Below, one piece after another: positions 18,080-26,705 of a stretch of 64,000 bases of DNA. Origin of the DNA: QWQI01 sp964608915. Its GTDB lineage: Bacteria > Planctomycetota > Planctomycetia > Isosphaerales > Isosphaeraceae. The notes beneath the pieces are model-generated. The model searched no databases. It had not been told where the DNA came from and saw nothing but the letters and a program-made list of their open reading frames with translations. How positions within the stretch are numbered: the first letter of the stretch is position 1; each line of letters starts with the position of its first letter. The stretch lies in assembly GCA_964608915.1 (NCBI GenBank), contig CAZSQA010000003.1:62001-126000 (forward strand). Reading direction: 5' to 3'. Made by a program: the position numbers and the translations under genes.

Positions 18080-18862
18080 ATGTTCGAAGAATTTCTTCGT
18101 CGACTCGGCCGGGAGATCGATGCCATGCCGGAAATATCTTATGAATCGGAAGCCTGTGACGCCATGCCCGATTCGGATTGCCCCCGGGACATGAGGTGGA
18201 TCGATTTGCCAAGCCACAGAGCGGTGGACGAGGCCGTACTGGATTGGCTCAATCGGTCGGACGGCACGCTGTCCTTCCGTGTCAGCGGGGCGTCAGGCAC
18301 TGGTAAGTCCTGCTGGCTCAAGCGTTTCGCTGACCGACACCGAGCCCTTGGCGTGCATTCGGACCAGCGACTGCGCTGGGTCGTCGCGAGGTTCGGTCGT
18401 GGGGAACCGGTGACGGCGGAAGGTCTTGCGAGACAATGGTCCAGGAGTCTCATGCCCTGGGTGGAGAGACCCAGCCGATTTTCTCGAGGCACTGAAGCCC
18501 TGAAATGGCTTGATCTTGCGATTCAGGCTCAGCGGGCGGAAGGTTTCGCCGTCGTACGTGCGATCGAATCGGACAGAAGACGTCTTGACGACGATCCGGC
18601 CGCGTCAGCGATGACGCAGGGCATACTCTGGCTGGCCCGCGAACCGTTTCGCGGCAGCCGGACGAGCGATCTCTCCGTCGTTCTGCCGGTATGGTCTCAC
18701 GACGAACTGGCGACGGTTCTGTCGCGTTTGTTTCCTTCCGTCGACTGGACGGATTCGACCGTCAGCGAGATCTGGTCCAAATCTTCGGGTCGTGCCAGGC
18801 TGGCCCTGAAACACGCCGCGGCGTTCGTGCAAAAAAGCATGAAATCCCGGAATCTCGGTTGA
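18080..18862 (+). CDS. P-loop NTPase-like protein of unknown function
   Basis: 260 residues from the ATG at 18080; the frame stays open upstream but overlaps rsmE on the other strand, so the longer version is unlikely. Residues 38-60 (IDLPSHRAVDEAVLDWL) lead into a strand and a clear Walker A GASGTGKS (70-77). Later parts have Arg-rich helices, a hydrophobic strand (GFAVVRAIESD), another (LSVVLPVWSHDELATVLSRL) and a winged or helical end (SSGRARLALKHAAAFVQ). I find no unambiguous Walker B acidic strand; VVRAIESD is the nearest candidate. It looks like an AAA/STAND-type ATPase fragment. There is no good ribosome-binding site, and function is unknown. Confidence 0.65.
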   Translation: MFEEFLRRLGREIDAMPEISYESEACDAMPDSDCPRDMRWIDLPSHRAVDEAVLDWLNRSDGTLSFRVSGASGTGKSCWLKRFADRHRALGVHSDQRLRWVVARFGRGEPVTAEGLARQWSRSLMPWVERPSRFSRGTEALKWLDLAIQAQRAEGFAVVRAIESDRRRLDDDPAASAMTQGILWLAREPFRGSRTSDLSVVLPVWSHDELATVLSRLFPSVDWTDSTVSEIWSKSSGRARLALKHAAAFVQKSMKSRNLG

Positions 18863-19025
18863 ATCGAATACCAGGGCCTTTGCGGCCTCGGGACATGCCC
18901 TGACCGATTTGCTCTGTACGAAGCGACCGGATTTCTGTTCAATGATAGACACGTTGCACGCTTCGCGACCGCCTGCGCGGGCAGCTTGCACGGTTCCATG
19001 TCCTGCAGGATACGCGTACCGGACC

Positions 19026-19613
19026 ATGAACGCACCGGCTGACGACAGTTCCGACGAATTGCCCGACCTTCGGAATCCGGCTCTTGCCGCATTTCTCACC
19101 TGGCTGTTGCCGGGCCTGGGGCACTGGTACCAGGGCCGAAAGTTCAAAGCCATCCTCTTCGGTTGCTGCGTCATCGGCATCTACCTGGTCGGGCTCTGGA
19201 TCGGTCGCGGGATGGTCGTCTACTGGACCTGGATCAACCCCTACTACGATTCCGAAAATTTCCGCCTCAGCTTCATCTTCCAGTCGTTCGTCGGCGGGTT
19301 CACACTGCCCGGAATTTTGCAGGGGCTATTGCTGTGGCTGCAAAAGCCGCCGATTCTGGACGGCTGGATGGCAGCTCCTCCTCAAGACGTCGTGAACGGC
19401 CTGCACCCCAAAATCGGTCGGCTCGTCGAGATCGGCACGGTTTACACAGCGGTCGCCGGGCTACTGAACCTTCTGGCTATGATGGACGCGTATGGCGGAC
19501 CGGTTCGTTACGCTGAACCGGAACCGGAAGCAGCCGTGGAAGCCGAATCGCCCGGCACCGATGCGAAATCCGCCGCGAAAGACGAGACAGAGACAGGGAG
19601 CGGGAAAGGCTGA
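19026..19613 (+). CDS. DUF6677-like membrane protein
   Basis: 195 residues from MNAPADDSSDE. The sequence NPALAAFLTWLLPGLGHWYQG is the typical opening of planctomycete DUF6677-like proteins: a first helix ending in a GLGHWYQGR motif, also seen in TM2-type proteins. Helices follow (AILFGCCVIGIYLVGLWIG, FIFQSFVGGFTLPGILQGLL and TVYTAVAGLLNLLAMM), and a Glu/Ala/Lys-rich cytoplasmic tail ends the protein. Upstream in-frame ATGs exist, but the sequence before 19026 looks non-coding. Its stop overlaps the ATG of the next small gene (TGATG), implying coupled translation. Function is unknown. Confidence 0.8.
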   Translation: MNAPADDSSDELPDLRNPALAAFLTWLLPGLGHWYQGRKFKAILFGCCVIGIYLVGLWIGRGMVVYWTWINPYYDSENFRLSFIFQSFVGGFTLPGILQGLLLWLQKPPILDGWMAAPPQDVVNGLHPKIGRLVEIGTVYTAVAGLLNLLAMMDAYGGPVRYAEPEPEAAVEAESPGTDAKSAAKDETETGSGKG

Positions 19614-19801
19614 TGGATCCGACACAGTGGAACCAATACGTTTTCCTGGCTGCCCTCGTCCCGGCGATCAGCGCTGTATATGCGGCAACTCGATATGAGC
19701 AGCCATATTCCATCGTCGTCAACGCCATCCGCCTGAGCTTCAGTATTTTCGGCACGCTGGCGTTGATCACTGCCGCACTCGTCGCGATCAACGCCTGGTA
19801 G
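19613..19801 (+). CDS. Small two-helix membrane protein
   Basis: 62 residues with two hydrophobic helices, QYVFLAALVPAISAVYAAT and FSIFGTLALITAALVAINA, joined by a short loop with RYEQPYSIVVNAIR. Its ATG overlaps the stop of the DUF6677-like gene in TGATG, so it is probably translated by re-initiation and may form a membrane complex with that protein. Both points are inferred from the arrangement. Confidence 0.72.
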   Translation: MDPTQWNQYVFLAALVPAISAVYAATRYEQPYSIVVNAIRLSFSIFGTLALITAALVAINAW

Positions 19802-20076
19802 GCCAGTCAGGCACCGGAATCCTCCACTCGACCATACATCACGCATCGCCCTGAGATTTCGCCGAAGGTGCGGAACAGGAAATCTGCGACGATGCGCGAA
19901 TTGGTTCCCCAGGCGTAATCTGTTCCTGATTTGATTTTCGAATCATCGTAATTATTGCAATATTACCGATTCTTCAATTCCCGCAAACGGGATTTTGACG
20001 ATCAGAACTCCTGGAGACGCAACTCGCTTCATCTCGGCCAACCATCGATCATAAGCCATCGTTTCGGAGTCGCACC

Positions 20077-20751
20077 ATGAAAACCCGTCGCAATGCAGCC
20101 GGTATCTGCCCTGCTCGTCGATACGCAACGAACCCACGTTCACGCCTCCGGATTCAGTGCTCCGGCGGAAGCGGCGTTCCCTCCTGCCGCCGGAACGAAT
20201 GTCAGGCCCGATGCAGCGGAGCATGCCGTAATCGGATCTCGCGTCACGAGCCGCTTCGCCGTGCGGCGGACAAGCTGAGATCGCACCTGGAAAACTCACT
20301 GGCGGCGTCAGATACCATCGCGGCCTCGGATCTGGCCGCGTTCGTATCCGCACTGGCGTTGACGGAACTGGCGATTTATCAGCAAGTTCACGTCAGAGAA
20401 ATTCAGCCCGAACCGCCGGCCCCCGCCAGTGATTCGGATCGTATCCCCCTGGCCGAATCGGTCGTCGATTATCCCGCATACGAAGAATCGATCTCCGATC
20501 TCGACGACGCGACCGACCGATTCCTCTGGAGGCGTGAGCTTGAGGACTTGTGGCGGAAGCATATCACGAAAGACGAATTCCATCGGCCGGTCGTTCGATC
20601 GCTCGGGTTGCCGGTGCTCGTGATCGTCGATCACGTGCGTGCCGGGCGATCCTGGAAGTCGATCTGCGAAAACTACCCAGGGCTCGTCTGGGACGACATT
20701 CGGGCTTCCGTCAGCATGGCCACCGAATGCGGCTGGCTGGCTGAAGACTGA
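20077..20751 (+). CDS. DUF433-like hypothetical protein, start uncertain
   Basis: Up to 224 residues. The C-terminal part (about 145-224) resembles DUF433, a small DNA-binding-type helical domain often found as an antitoxin: LVIVDHVRAGRSWKSICENY, then PGLVWDDIRASVSMATE. A middle part (about 60-140) is acidic and helical. The first 60 residues are Arg/Cys-rich and unlike a real protein (CSGGSGVPSCRRNECQARC), so translation may begin further in, or an earlier frame was lost by mutation. No partner toxin gene is adjacent. The DUF433 likeness is by motif only. Confidence 0.5.
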   Translation: MKTRRNAAGICPARRYATNPRSRLRIQCSGGSGVPSCRRNECQARCSGACRNRISRHEPLRRAADKLRSHLENSLAASDTIAASDLAAFVSALALTELAIYQQVHVREIQPEPPAPASDSDRIPLAESVVDYPAYEESISDLDDATDRFLWRRELEDLWRKHITKDEFHRPVVRSLGLPVLVIVDHVRAGRSWKSICENYPGLVWDDIRASVSMATECGWLAED

Positions 20752-20943
20752 AGAATCGCCGCTGCCGGCCGTTCGATACAGCAATGCCGCGGGACCGCAA
20801 GAAGAAGCGATTGAGCGAAGAATCCGAAGGGCTTGATTTCGAGGCCCGGATCGTTTCGAATGATGGCCGCCTTCGAAGCGGCGGCCATCGCCGCGAAACG
20901 GCACCGCCGAGGCAATCGAATTCTTACCTGGAGAGAGCGAATC

Positions 20944-22323
20944 GTGATCCGAATCTTCCGAACTCTTGCCGTCTTCGGGGCGTTCCTTGCCCACGGAATC
21001 CCGGCTTTCGCACAGAACGAACGGCCCAACGTTCTGATCATCCTGACCGACGATACCGGTTACGGCGAATACGGATTTCAGGGCAACAAGCAAATTCCGA
21101 CGCCCAATATCGATTCGATCGCGGCCACTGGCGTGCGTTTCACCCAGGGTTACGTCTCCGGGCCCTATTGCTCGCCGACCCGGGCCGGGCTTTTGACGGG
21201 GCGCTATCAAACCCGGTTCGGCCACGAATTCAATTCCACCGCCCAGCAGAGCGGCCTGAAGCTCGACGAAAAGACGATCGCCGAGTATTTGAAAGCCGAA
21301 GGCTATGCCACCTGCGCCATAGGAAAATGGCATTTGGGCAACCGCGAGGAATTCCGCCCCTATAATCGCGGATTCGACGAATTCTTCGGCACGCTGGCCA
21401 ATACGCCGTTCTATCACCCGACGAATTTCATTGACACCCGAAAGAGCAGGGAAATCCGCCCGGTCGATGACGAAAAGTTCTACACCACTCTCGAATACGC
21501 CAATCGCGCGTCCGACTGGCTGGACAAGAACAAGTCGAATTCGTGGTTCCTGTATCTGCCGTTCAATGCCCAGCATGCTCCTCTACAGGCTCCGGACGAA
21601 TACCTCGACAAATTCGCCAGCATCACCGACGAAAAACGACGCTATTTCGCCGCGATGATGGCCGCCAAGGACGACGCCGTTGGGATCGTGCTGAAAAAGA
21701 TCAAAGAAATGGATCAGGAGAAGAACACCATCGTCTTCTTCCTGGCCGACAACGGCGGCCCGACTCCGTCGACGACCTCAGGCAACGGCCCGCTGCGGGG
21801 CTTCAAGGCGACGACGTGGGAAGGTGGCGTCCGCGTTCCCTTCTGCGTGAAATGGCCCGCGAAACTCCCGGCGGGCAAAACGTTCGAAAAGCCGGTGATT
21901 CAGCTCGACATTCTGCCCACGATTCTGGCGGCCGTCGGCGCGAAAACGCAGCCGGCGAAAACGCTTGACGGTGTCGATCTTGTGCCCTATCTGACGGGAA
22001 CAAATTCTGAAATACCCCATGACAAGCTGTTCTGGCGTTTCGGCCAGCAATGGGCCGTTCGTTCGGGCGACTGGAAGCTCGTCAACGCACGTGGCGGCAG
22101 CGGCAGCGCCGAACTATATGACCTGGCCGCCGACATCGGCGAATCGAAGGACCTCGCGAAGGAGAAGCCGGAGATCGTCGAAAAGCTGAGAGCCGAATAC
22201 GCGGCCTGGAACGCCGAACAGGCCCCGCCGAGCGTGCCCGACCAGCCTGCCGCGGCCAAGAAGAAAGCGGCCAACAAGAAGGGGGCTGCGAAGAAGAAAG
22301 CCGCGGCGAAAGCGGCGTCCTGA
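20944..22323 (+). CDS. Sulfatase (arylsulfatase family) with a Lys/Ala-rich tail
   Basis: 459 residues from a GTG with GGAGAGAG seven bases upstream; the 37 codons before it look non-coding. A signal peptide (FRTLAVFGAFLAHGIPAFAQ) directs export. The catalytic motif CSPTRAGLLTGR begins at Cys76, the residue converted to formylglycine. Metal ligands are visible in LIILTDDTGYGEYG and FFLADNGGPTP, and other family segments in AIGKWHLGNREEF and YLPFNAQHAPLQAPDEY. It should hydrolyse sulfate esters, perhaps of algal polysaccharides, in the periplasm; the substrate is unknown. The last 25 or so residues are almost only Lys and Ala with some Asn (AAKKKAANKKGAAKK), which is odd for this family. A strong terminator follows. 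Confidence 0.92.
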   Translation: MIRIFRTLAVFGAFLAHGIPAFAQNERPNVLIILTDDTGYGEYGFQGNKQIPTPNIDSIAATGVRFTQGYVSGPYCSPTRAGLLTGRYQTRFGHEFNSTAQQSGLKLDEKTIAEYLKAEGYATCAIGKWHLGNREEFRPYNRGFDEFFGTLANTPFYHPTNFIDTRKSREIRPVDDEKFYTTLEYANRASDWLDKNKSNSWFLYLPFNAQHAPLQAPDEYLDKFASITDEKRRYFAAMMAAKDDAVGIVLKKIKEMDQEKNTIVFFLADNGGPTPSTTSGNGPLRGFKATTWEGGVRVPFCVKWPAKLPAGKTFEKPVIQLDILPTILAAVGAKTQPAKTLDGVDLVPYLTGTNSEIPHDKLFWRFGQQWAVRSGDWKLVNARGGSGSAELYDLAADIGESKDLAKEKPEIVEKLRAEYAAWNAEQAPPSVPDQPAAAKKKAANKKGAAKKKAAAKAAS

Positions 22324-22340
22324 TTCGAGGCGGATCATCG

Positions 22341-22385
22341 CGTCCCGGAACTTCGCTGTCCGATGCGAATTCCGGGACGTGTTTT
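22341..22385 (+). terminator. Rho-independent terminator after the sulfatase gene
   Basis: CGTCCCGGAA (22341-22350) pairs perfectly with TTCCGGGACG (22370-22379), the inner TTCGC/GCGAA adds to the stem, and TGTTTT follows. It lies 17 bases after the stop. Confidence 0.7.
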
Positions 22386-22467
22386 CGGTTCGATTCGCTT
22401 CGACGGGAATCGGTTATAATCATCGAGAAGCGAAGCCGCAGCGAACCTCCTTTTTCAGGATTCGACC

Positions 22468-23094
22468 ATGGCGACCGTCACCCAACCTGAGCCGCAAGCC
22501 CGGGCCGACGTTCCGAGCATCAAGCCATTCGACATGACCGTCGATCTTTTCGTCCGGATCGTCGAAGCCGGCCTTTTGCCGCAGGATCGCCCGATTTTCT
22601 TATGGGACGGAAGGCTTTGCGAAAAGATGGCGAAAACTCGGGCTCATGTTTCGATCGGTGGCTCCGTCACGATGGCTCTGGCGAAAGCCCTTCCGCCGGG
22701 CTGGAGTCTCGTGCCTGAGGGGACGATCGAACTCGACGAACGACATTCGCCACTGCCCGATTTTTCGATCATCCGATCGGGTGATCTCGTCGGCTTTCGT
22801 GAACCGCCCCGCTATCCCGGCCCGAATGATGTCGGCATCATCATCGAAATCGCCGTGACGAGCCTGAAGGCCGATCTGTCCGATTCCCTCGAAGCCTATG
22901 CCAGGGCAGGGATTCCGGTTTACTGGGTAGTCGATGTCGCGGGAAAGCGCGTGCTCGTGCACAGCGATCCCACGGCGATCGAAAATCGCGGCCAGTATGG
23001 CAAAGTCGATATCATCGGCCCGGGCGGCCAGATTCCGCTCGTTCTCGATTGCTCAAAAGTCGCCGAAATCCCCTTCGATGCGATCATGAAGTGA
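22468..23094 (+). CDS. Uma2 family protein (DUF820, PD-(D/E)XK nuclease-like)
   Basis: 208 residues. The Uma2 layout is visible: MTVDLFVRIVEAGLLPQDRP at the N-terminus, WDGRLCEKMAKTRAH, ALPPGWSLVPEG, LPDFSIIRSGD, then GIIIEIAVTSLKADLSDSL and AYARAGIPVYWVVDVAGKRV. Uma2 proteins have the fold of restriction-type nucleases and are greatly expanded in planctomycetes and cyanobacteria; their role is unproven. The Lys often found ahead of YA.AGI is Ser here, so catalytic competence is uncertain. A TATAAT at 22415-22420 could be its -10 element; no good -35 is seen. Confidence 0.9.
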   Translation: MATVTQPEPQARADVPSIKPFDMTVDLFVRIVEAGLLPQDRPIFLWDGRLCEKMAKTRAHVSIGGSVTMALAKALPPGWSLVPEGTIELDERHSPLPDFSIIRSGDLVGFREPPRYPGPNDVGIIIEIAVTSLKADLSDSLEAYARAGIPVYWVVDVAGKRVLVHSDPTAIENRGQYGKVDIIGPGGQIPLVLDCSKVAEIPFDAIMK

Positions 23095-23106
23095 AGGGGA
23101 TCGCAG

Positions 23107-23142
23107 CGAAAAAACGGCAGGGTGGACTCAAGCCCACCCTGC
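23107..23142 (-). terminator. Terminator between convergent genes, strongest on the - strand
   Basis: GCAGGGTGG (23117-23125) and CCACCCTGC (23134-23142) form a 9-base-pair stem with an 8-base loop. On the - strand it is followed by a run of six T (AAAAAA on the + strand at about 23109-23114), giving a classic terminator for the amidohydrolase gene. Confidence 0.75.
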
Positions 23143-23149
23143 TTGTCGA

Positions 23150-24718
23150 TCACCCCCGGCGCAGCACCTTGCCGGAGTTTTCGCCCGTCAGCTCGCCATT
23201 TTTCAGCACGCAGGAGCCGTTGACCCACACGTGAGGAACGCCGGTGGCCAGGGCCATCGGTTTTTCGTAGGTGGCGTGGTCGGTGACGGTGTTGGGGTCG
23301 AACACGACGATATCGGCCGCGAAGCCGGTGCGCAGGAGCCCCCGGTCGGTCAGGCGATAGCGTCTTGCAGCGTGGGCCGAAAGGTGCGTGATGGCTTCCG
23401 CCCAGTCATAATCGCCCAGAGTACGCGTGTGATGGCCCAGGTAGCGGGCGAAGGCGCCCCAGCCGCGCGGGTGGGGGTGCTGGCCGCGATAAATGCCGTC
23501 CGAGCCGGCCATGTGTGCCGGGTGCCGCAGGATGGCCCTCATGTCGGCCTCCGTCCTGTCGCCGGCTCGGTAACCCACGATGCCCACAGCCATGCGGTTG
23601 GCCACGAGAATCTCGCAGGTCAGCCGTCCGGGAGTGGTGCCCACTTTCTTCGCCGCTTCGGTCACGGTCATGCCGGCGGCCCATTCCCAATCCGGGTTTT
23701 CGACCATGGCGATCGTGGTCGTTTCCAGCGGATACGGCGTGCCCGTGTTGAACCACTCGTTTTCGAGCTTGTCGACGGTCGCCTTGTCGGCTAGTCGCTC
23801 CATCGTGGCGTCGACGCCACCCAGCTGCACCCAGCCGGGCAAGGCCACCATGGCCAGAATCGTCGAACCCTGCAGATACGGATAGGTATCGTAAGTCAGG
23901 TCCAGGCCCATGGCCCGACCCTCGTCGATCAACCGTAAAAGCAGCTCGGCAGGACCGTTGTAGTGCGACACGTGCCCGGGGCAATCGGCCAGGCGGCACA
24001 CTTCGAAAAGTTCACGCATGCCGATCTCGGCCCGGGGCCCATAGCCCCGCATGTGCGTGACGTAAACCCCGCCGCCGTCACGGATTTCCTTACACAGTTC
24101 GGACATTTCGACAGCGTCGGCATAAAGGCTCGGGATGTAATCCAGCCCCGACGAAAGCCCCACGGCACCTGCATCCATGCCCTCACGCACCCAGCGACGC
24201 ATGGCCTGGACTTCTTCCGGCGTCGGCTTGCGGTCGGTCAGGCCCATGACCTCCATGCGCACGTTGCCGTTGGGGATCAGATACGCCATGTTCAGGGGCG
24301 TGGTGCGAAGAAAACGGCGGAAGTAATCTTCGTAACCGCTCCAGTCATAGGCCAGGTTCGGCGGATTGCCGTTGAAGCCCACCGTGTAGCGTCGCATGTG
24401 GTCCATCACGGCCGGCGACGCCGGTGCGAAGGCCGACCCGTCCTGACCATTGATGAGCGTCGTAACTCCCTGGCGAAGGCAAGCTTCGGCGACTCGCTTC
24501 TTGTCGGCCAGCATCATCAGGTCGCCGTGCACGTGGGCGTCGATGAACCCTGGCGCGATGTAGTGGCCGGTCACGTCCACTTCGTTGACGCCCCGGGCCC
24601 CGTCCAGGCGGCCAATATCGCCGATCAGGTTGTCGGTGATCGCCACATCGGCCCGATACGGCAGTGCCCCTGAGCCATCGATCACCCAGCCGCCGCGCAA
24701 GATCCAGTCGAATACCAT
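23150..24718 (-). CDS. N-acyl-D-amino-acid deacylase-like amidohydrolase (D-aminoacylase family)
   Basis: 522 residues. The N-terminal sandwich domain reads DWILRGGWVIDGSGALPYRA, as in D-aminoacylases and dihydroorotase-like enzymes. The metal site begins GFIDAHVHGDL. Other family blocks are TTLINGQDGSAFAP, VGLSSGLDYIPS (where the family has G-L-x-Y-xP), HMRGYG, HYNGPAEL and GSDGIYRGQHPHPR, with the metal-binding Asp. The C-terminus returns to the sandwich domain with GFAADIVVFDPNTVTDHATY. Such enzymes remove acyl groups from N-acyl-D-amino acids or related amides; the precise substrate is unknown. It is the last gene of a - strand cluster with an aminotransferase and ends at a good terminator. 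Confidence 0.88.
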   Translation of the reverse strand: MVFDWILRGGWVIDGSGALPYRADVAITDNLIGDIGRLDGARGVNEVDVTGHYIAPGFIDAHVHGDLMMLADKKRVAEACLRQGVTTLINGQDGSAFAPASPAVMDHMRRYTVGFNGNPPNLAYDWSGYEDYFRRFLRTTPLNMAYLIPNGNVRMEVMGLTDRKPTPEEVQAMRRWVREGMDAGAVGLSSGLDYIPSLYADAVEMSELCKEIRDGGGVYVTHMRGYGPRAEIGMRELFEVCRLADCPGHVSHYNGPAELLLRLIDEGRAMGLDLTYDTYPYLQGSTILAMVALPGWVQLGGVDATMERLADKATVDKLENEWFNTGTPYPLETTTIAMVENPDWEWAAGMTVTEAAKKVGTTPGRLTCEILVANRMAVGIVGYRAGDRTEADMRAILRHPAHMAGSDGIYRGQHPHPRGWGAFARYLGHHTRTLGDYDWAEAITHLSAHAARRYRLTDRGLLRTGFAADIVVFDPNTVTDHATYEKPMALATGVPHVWVNGSCVLKNGELTGENSGKVLRRG

Positions 24719-24791
24719 CGCGATATACCGTCCTGTCCCGGTTTGAGTGTTCTGAGAGTCGTCCTTCGTCGAAAACCCTACGCCATGATCA

Positions 24792-25319
24792 CTACCGGCC
24801 CGGCTCCCGAGCCCGAACGATTTCCACTTTGCGGATTCTCATATCGGACAGGCCGCCCGAACTGCCCCGAATTGCCAACTTCAGGCGCTGCTTGCCCGCA
24901 TCCAGTTGGACAGGGTCGAAAAGCACTTGCGGCAGATAGCGGTCGCCGGAGCCCGTCGCATGAATCGGCCCGAGCCTCGTCTGGTCGCTCAGCTGAGCCT
25001 CCCAGCCACCGGCACCCTTGAGCGGATCGACCGCCAGGGCGTAGTGCACGATCACTTGATACCATCCGGGCCGGTCGATCCGAAAGTCCCATTCGACCGA
25101 ATCGGCCGGCCGCATCAGCCCCAGAACGCTCCCGGACGCTTTGTCGAACGACAACCTTTCCGCCCGGATCTTCGCTCCTGAAGCCTCAAGAGCCACTCGG
25201 CCGGGGTCTGAGGTCGCCCCTGGCTGCTTCTCGCCGCCCCGCACGCTCGCAAAAGCGGCGAAAATCAGGCTTATTCTCAGGATTCGCTGCATCCGTTGGC
25301 TCGATTCGATCGTCATCAC
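24792..25319 (-). CDS. Secreted hypothetical protein, carbohydrate-binding-like beta fold
   Basis: 175 residues (ATG at 25319, or the adjacent one at 25316 which is better spaced from AGGTG). The signal sequence RILRISLIFAAFASVRG is followed by a beta-rich domain: EASGAKIRAERLSFD, DSVEWDFRIDRPGWYQVIVH, GGWEAQLSDQ and LDAGKQRLKLAIRGSS. The 'W-x-F-x-(V/I)-x-x-x-G-x-Y-x-V' strand followed by a closing 'G.h.l.l.' resembles the carbohydrate-binding domains that planctomycetes attach to sulfatases and lipoproteins. It starts seven bases after the aminotransferase gene, so it is co-transcribed. The fold assignment is by pattern only. Confidence 0.7.
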   Translation of the reverse strand: MMTIESSQRMQRILRISLIFAAFASVRGGEKQPGATSDPGRVALEASGAKIRAERLSFDKASGSVLGLMRPADSVEWDFRIDRPGWYQVIVHYALAVDPLKGAGGWEAQLSDQTRLGPIHATGSGDRYLPQVLFDPVQLDAGKQRLKLAIRGSSGGLSDMRIRKVEIVRAREPGR

Positions 25320-25326
25320 CTGGGCT

Positions 25327-26577
25327 TCAGTCCTTGAGACGGAAGTGTGGGTTCGCCTTCACGAATGCGTCTACCCGATCCGTTCGCGACCACGCTTCAG
25401 GCAGAAATTCCAAAGCCTGCTCGATCCGGTCGTCCGGCTCAGCGCAACTGAACCGCAGGAACCCCCGGCCGGCTTCTCCGAAGCACTCGCCACCCAGACA
25501 GGCAACGCCGAAGTCGTCATCGGCCCCCTGAAGCGTGTAAAGTGCCAGCCCGTGCGACGTAATTCCCAGCCGGCGGCAGATTTCCTGCACGTTCGGGAAG
25601 ACGTAGAACGTGCCCTTGGGCCGCTGTACGCTGATGCCCTCGATCTTCGCCAGGCCGTCTGCCAGCAGGTGCACCTTGCGCCGGAACAGGTCCATGTAGT
25701 GGTCGCGCTGGGTGCGGTCGTGGTTCAGGGCCGCGGCAGCCGCCAGTTGCACGAAGGGCGGGCTGCATGACATCGACGTATTGATGAGTTTGCCGACTGC
25801 CGTCACCACTTCCGGATGCGCCACGGCGAAGCCGATCCGCCAGCCGCTCATCGAATAACTCTTCGAAAAGGTGTAGGCTGCCATCGTCTGGTTCAGCATG
25901 CCCGGCTGGGCCAGGATGGTCTCGTGCCGCCCTTCCCAGATCATGTGGCAATACGGCTCGTCGGAAAACACGACGACGTCCGTGCCGCGAACGACATCCG
26001 CGATGGCTTTCAGGTCCTCTTCCTCAGCCACACCGCCCGTGGGGTTGTGGGGGAAGTTGAGAAACACCCCTCGTGGCTTCGGATCGGTCGCCAGAAAGTG
26101 CTCGACGGCGGCCGCCGTGGGGCGGAACTGGTTGGCGTCCGTCAGCGGGGCGAAAACGGCCCGAACGCCGCGCCGGTCGAGATTCGGCGTATAAGTCGGA
26201 AAATGGGGGCTGAAAATCAGAACGCCGTCGCCGGGCTCCAGAAACACTTCGGCGAAGTACGTTTCGAACGGCTTCGCGCCCGAAGCCACCACGATATTCT
26301 CCGGCCCGACCTTGACGCCGAATTCGCGCCCCATCATCTCGGCTGCCGCCTGACGCAATTCGGGCAGCCCCAGGCTCGGGCAATAGCCGGTCACGTTTCT
26401 GGCGATCGCCTCGATTCCGGCCAGCTTGGCATGCGTGGTGCTCGGAAACGGGCTGTCGCCGATTTCCAGCTCGACCACATCCTTCCCCTTGGCCTTCAGG
26501 GCCCGGGCTTCGGCCAGCACGGTGAACGCGGTTTCGGTGGACAAGTTCGAAGCGAGCGAAGAGAGTCTCGGTGCCAT
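25327..26577 (-). CDS. PLP-dependent aminotransferase, class I/II
   Basis: 416 residues of fold-type I. Visible motifs: VVELEIGDSPFPST near the N-terminus, GYCPSLGLPELRQA, NFPHNPTGG (Asn at about 174), FSDEPY (Asp206) and the PLP lysine Lys239 in YTFSKSYSMSGWRIGF. The C-terminal half carries GTFYVFPNV and FLRFSCAEP, with the carboxylate-binding Arg. It transfers amino groups between an amino acid and a 2-oxo acid; the subgroup resembles aspartate or aromatic aminotransferases, and the substrate cannot be fixed. It is in a cluster with a D-aminoacylase-like gene, 128 bases after an unknown gene, so amino-acid or peptide salvage is a reasonable inference. Confidence 0.9.
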   Translation of the reverse strand: MAPRLSSLASNLSTETAFTVLAEARALKAKGKDVVELEIGDSPFPSTTHAKLAGIEAIARNVTGYCPSLGLPELRQAAAEMMGREFGVKVGPENIVVASGAKPFETYFAEVFLEPGDGVLIFSPHFPTYTPNLDRRGVRAVFAPLTDANQFRPTAAAVEHFLATDPKPRGVFLNFPHNPTGGVAEEEDLKAIADVVRGTDVVVFSDEPYCHMIWEGRHETILAQPGMLNQTMAAYTFSKSYSMSGWRIGFAVAHPEVVTAVGKLINTSMSCSPPFVQLAAAAALNHDRTQRDHYMDLFRRKVHLLADGLAKIEGISVQRPKGTFYVFPNVQEICRRLGITSHGLALYTLQGADDDFGVACLGGECFGEAGRGFLRFSCAEPDDRIEQALEFLPEAWSRTDRVDAFVKANPHFRLKD

Positions 26578-26705
26578 GGCGGTTGCGCGTTCTCCGGGAT
26601 TTTTCTGGTGATACGGAAGGCGAAGGCGGGTTGCAGGTTACGAGACTGTCAGTTTCTTCCCGAGCGAATTCCGGCCGAAATCCCTGCCATTCGGCGAGGG
26701 GGCGG

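Noticed and set aside
20308..21576. A long - strand open frame (422 codons)
   Set aside because: It lies antisense to the DUF433-like and sulfatase genes, and the sulfatase motifs on the + strand are decisive.
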